From Desulfocapsa sp. (GTDB lineage: Bacteria > Desulfobacterota > Desulfobulbia > Desulfobulbales > Desulfocapsaceae), in assembly GCA_029942265.1 (NCBI GenBank), contig JAOZTO010000143.1, positions 1-6,611 on the forward strand: a stretch of 6,611 nt of DNA. The letters are read 5' to 3'. How positions within the stretch are numbered: position 1 is the stretch's first letter; every line of letters starts with the position of its first letter. Shown piece after piece: positions 6,586 to 6,611 of the stretch. The translations under genes and the position numbers were made by a program. The notes under the pieces were generated by a model, which had not been told where the DNA came from, searched no databases, and worked only from the letters and a program-made list of their open reading frames with translations.

Positions 6586-6611
6586 ATGAGCCCGTTGATT
6601 TAATAGCATTT

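Noticed and set aside
6586..6603. ATG overlapping the MORN stop (TAAATG), suggesting a further coupled gene.
   Set aside because: The frame ends after five codons (TAA), and too little sequence remains to support a gene.

Overview
The window holds six tightly packed genes, all on the + strand, in AT-rich bacterial DNA: argJ, an orphan ParA-type ATPase, an MFS transporter, a 71-residue four-cysteine protein, an AvtA-type aminotransferase and a secreted MORN-repeat protein. The mix of genes and the small-protein family suggest an anaerobic or sediment Gram-negative bacterium, perhaps a Desulfobacterota (Desulfobulbales-like) organism. That placement is an impression from family resemblance and was not tested by a search.

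Layout: bases 1-136 are non-coding or the very end of something upstream, with a 6-bp inverted repeat at 70-91 and the argJ ribosome-binding site. ArgJ (137-1321) is complete and carries its self-cleavage site. After 26 bases comes the ParA-like ATPase (1348-2082), without a parB neighbour. The transporter most likely starts at a GTG (2075) inside the end of that gene and runs to 3247. The small cysteine protein is at 3276-3491, followed by a 105-base gap with a clear 7-bp hairpin. AvtA (3597-4871) overlaps the start of the MORN gene (4864-6585). The last 26 bases hold nothing recognisable.

How the genes relate: argJ and avtA are amino-acid biosynthesis enzymes (ornithine/arginine; alanine/valine with pyruvate). 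The transporter could move a small metabolite, but its substrate cannot be read from the sequence. The ParA and MORN genes have no obvious metabolic role. Spacing suggests one transcript from argJ to the small gene, and a second translationally coupled pair, avtA and the MORN gene. The two overlapping junctions have the same geometry (GTGNNTAA, 8 bases).

The most unusual object is the MORN protein. It has a predicted signal peptide and 19 full 23-residue repeats in two blocks separated by a Ser/Lys/Glu/Gln-rich linker. A two-unit alternation is visible inside the array. I see no mobile element, CRISPR array, tRNA or rRNA, and no frameshifted gene. I did not find a convincing new multi-gene system; the best leads are the MORN array and the uncharacterised small cysteine protein.
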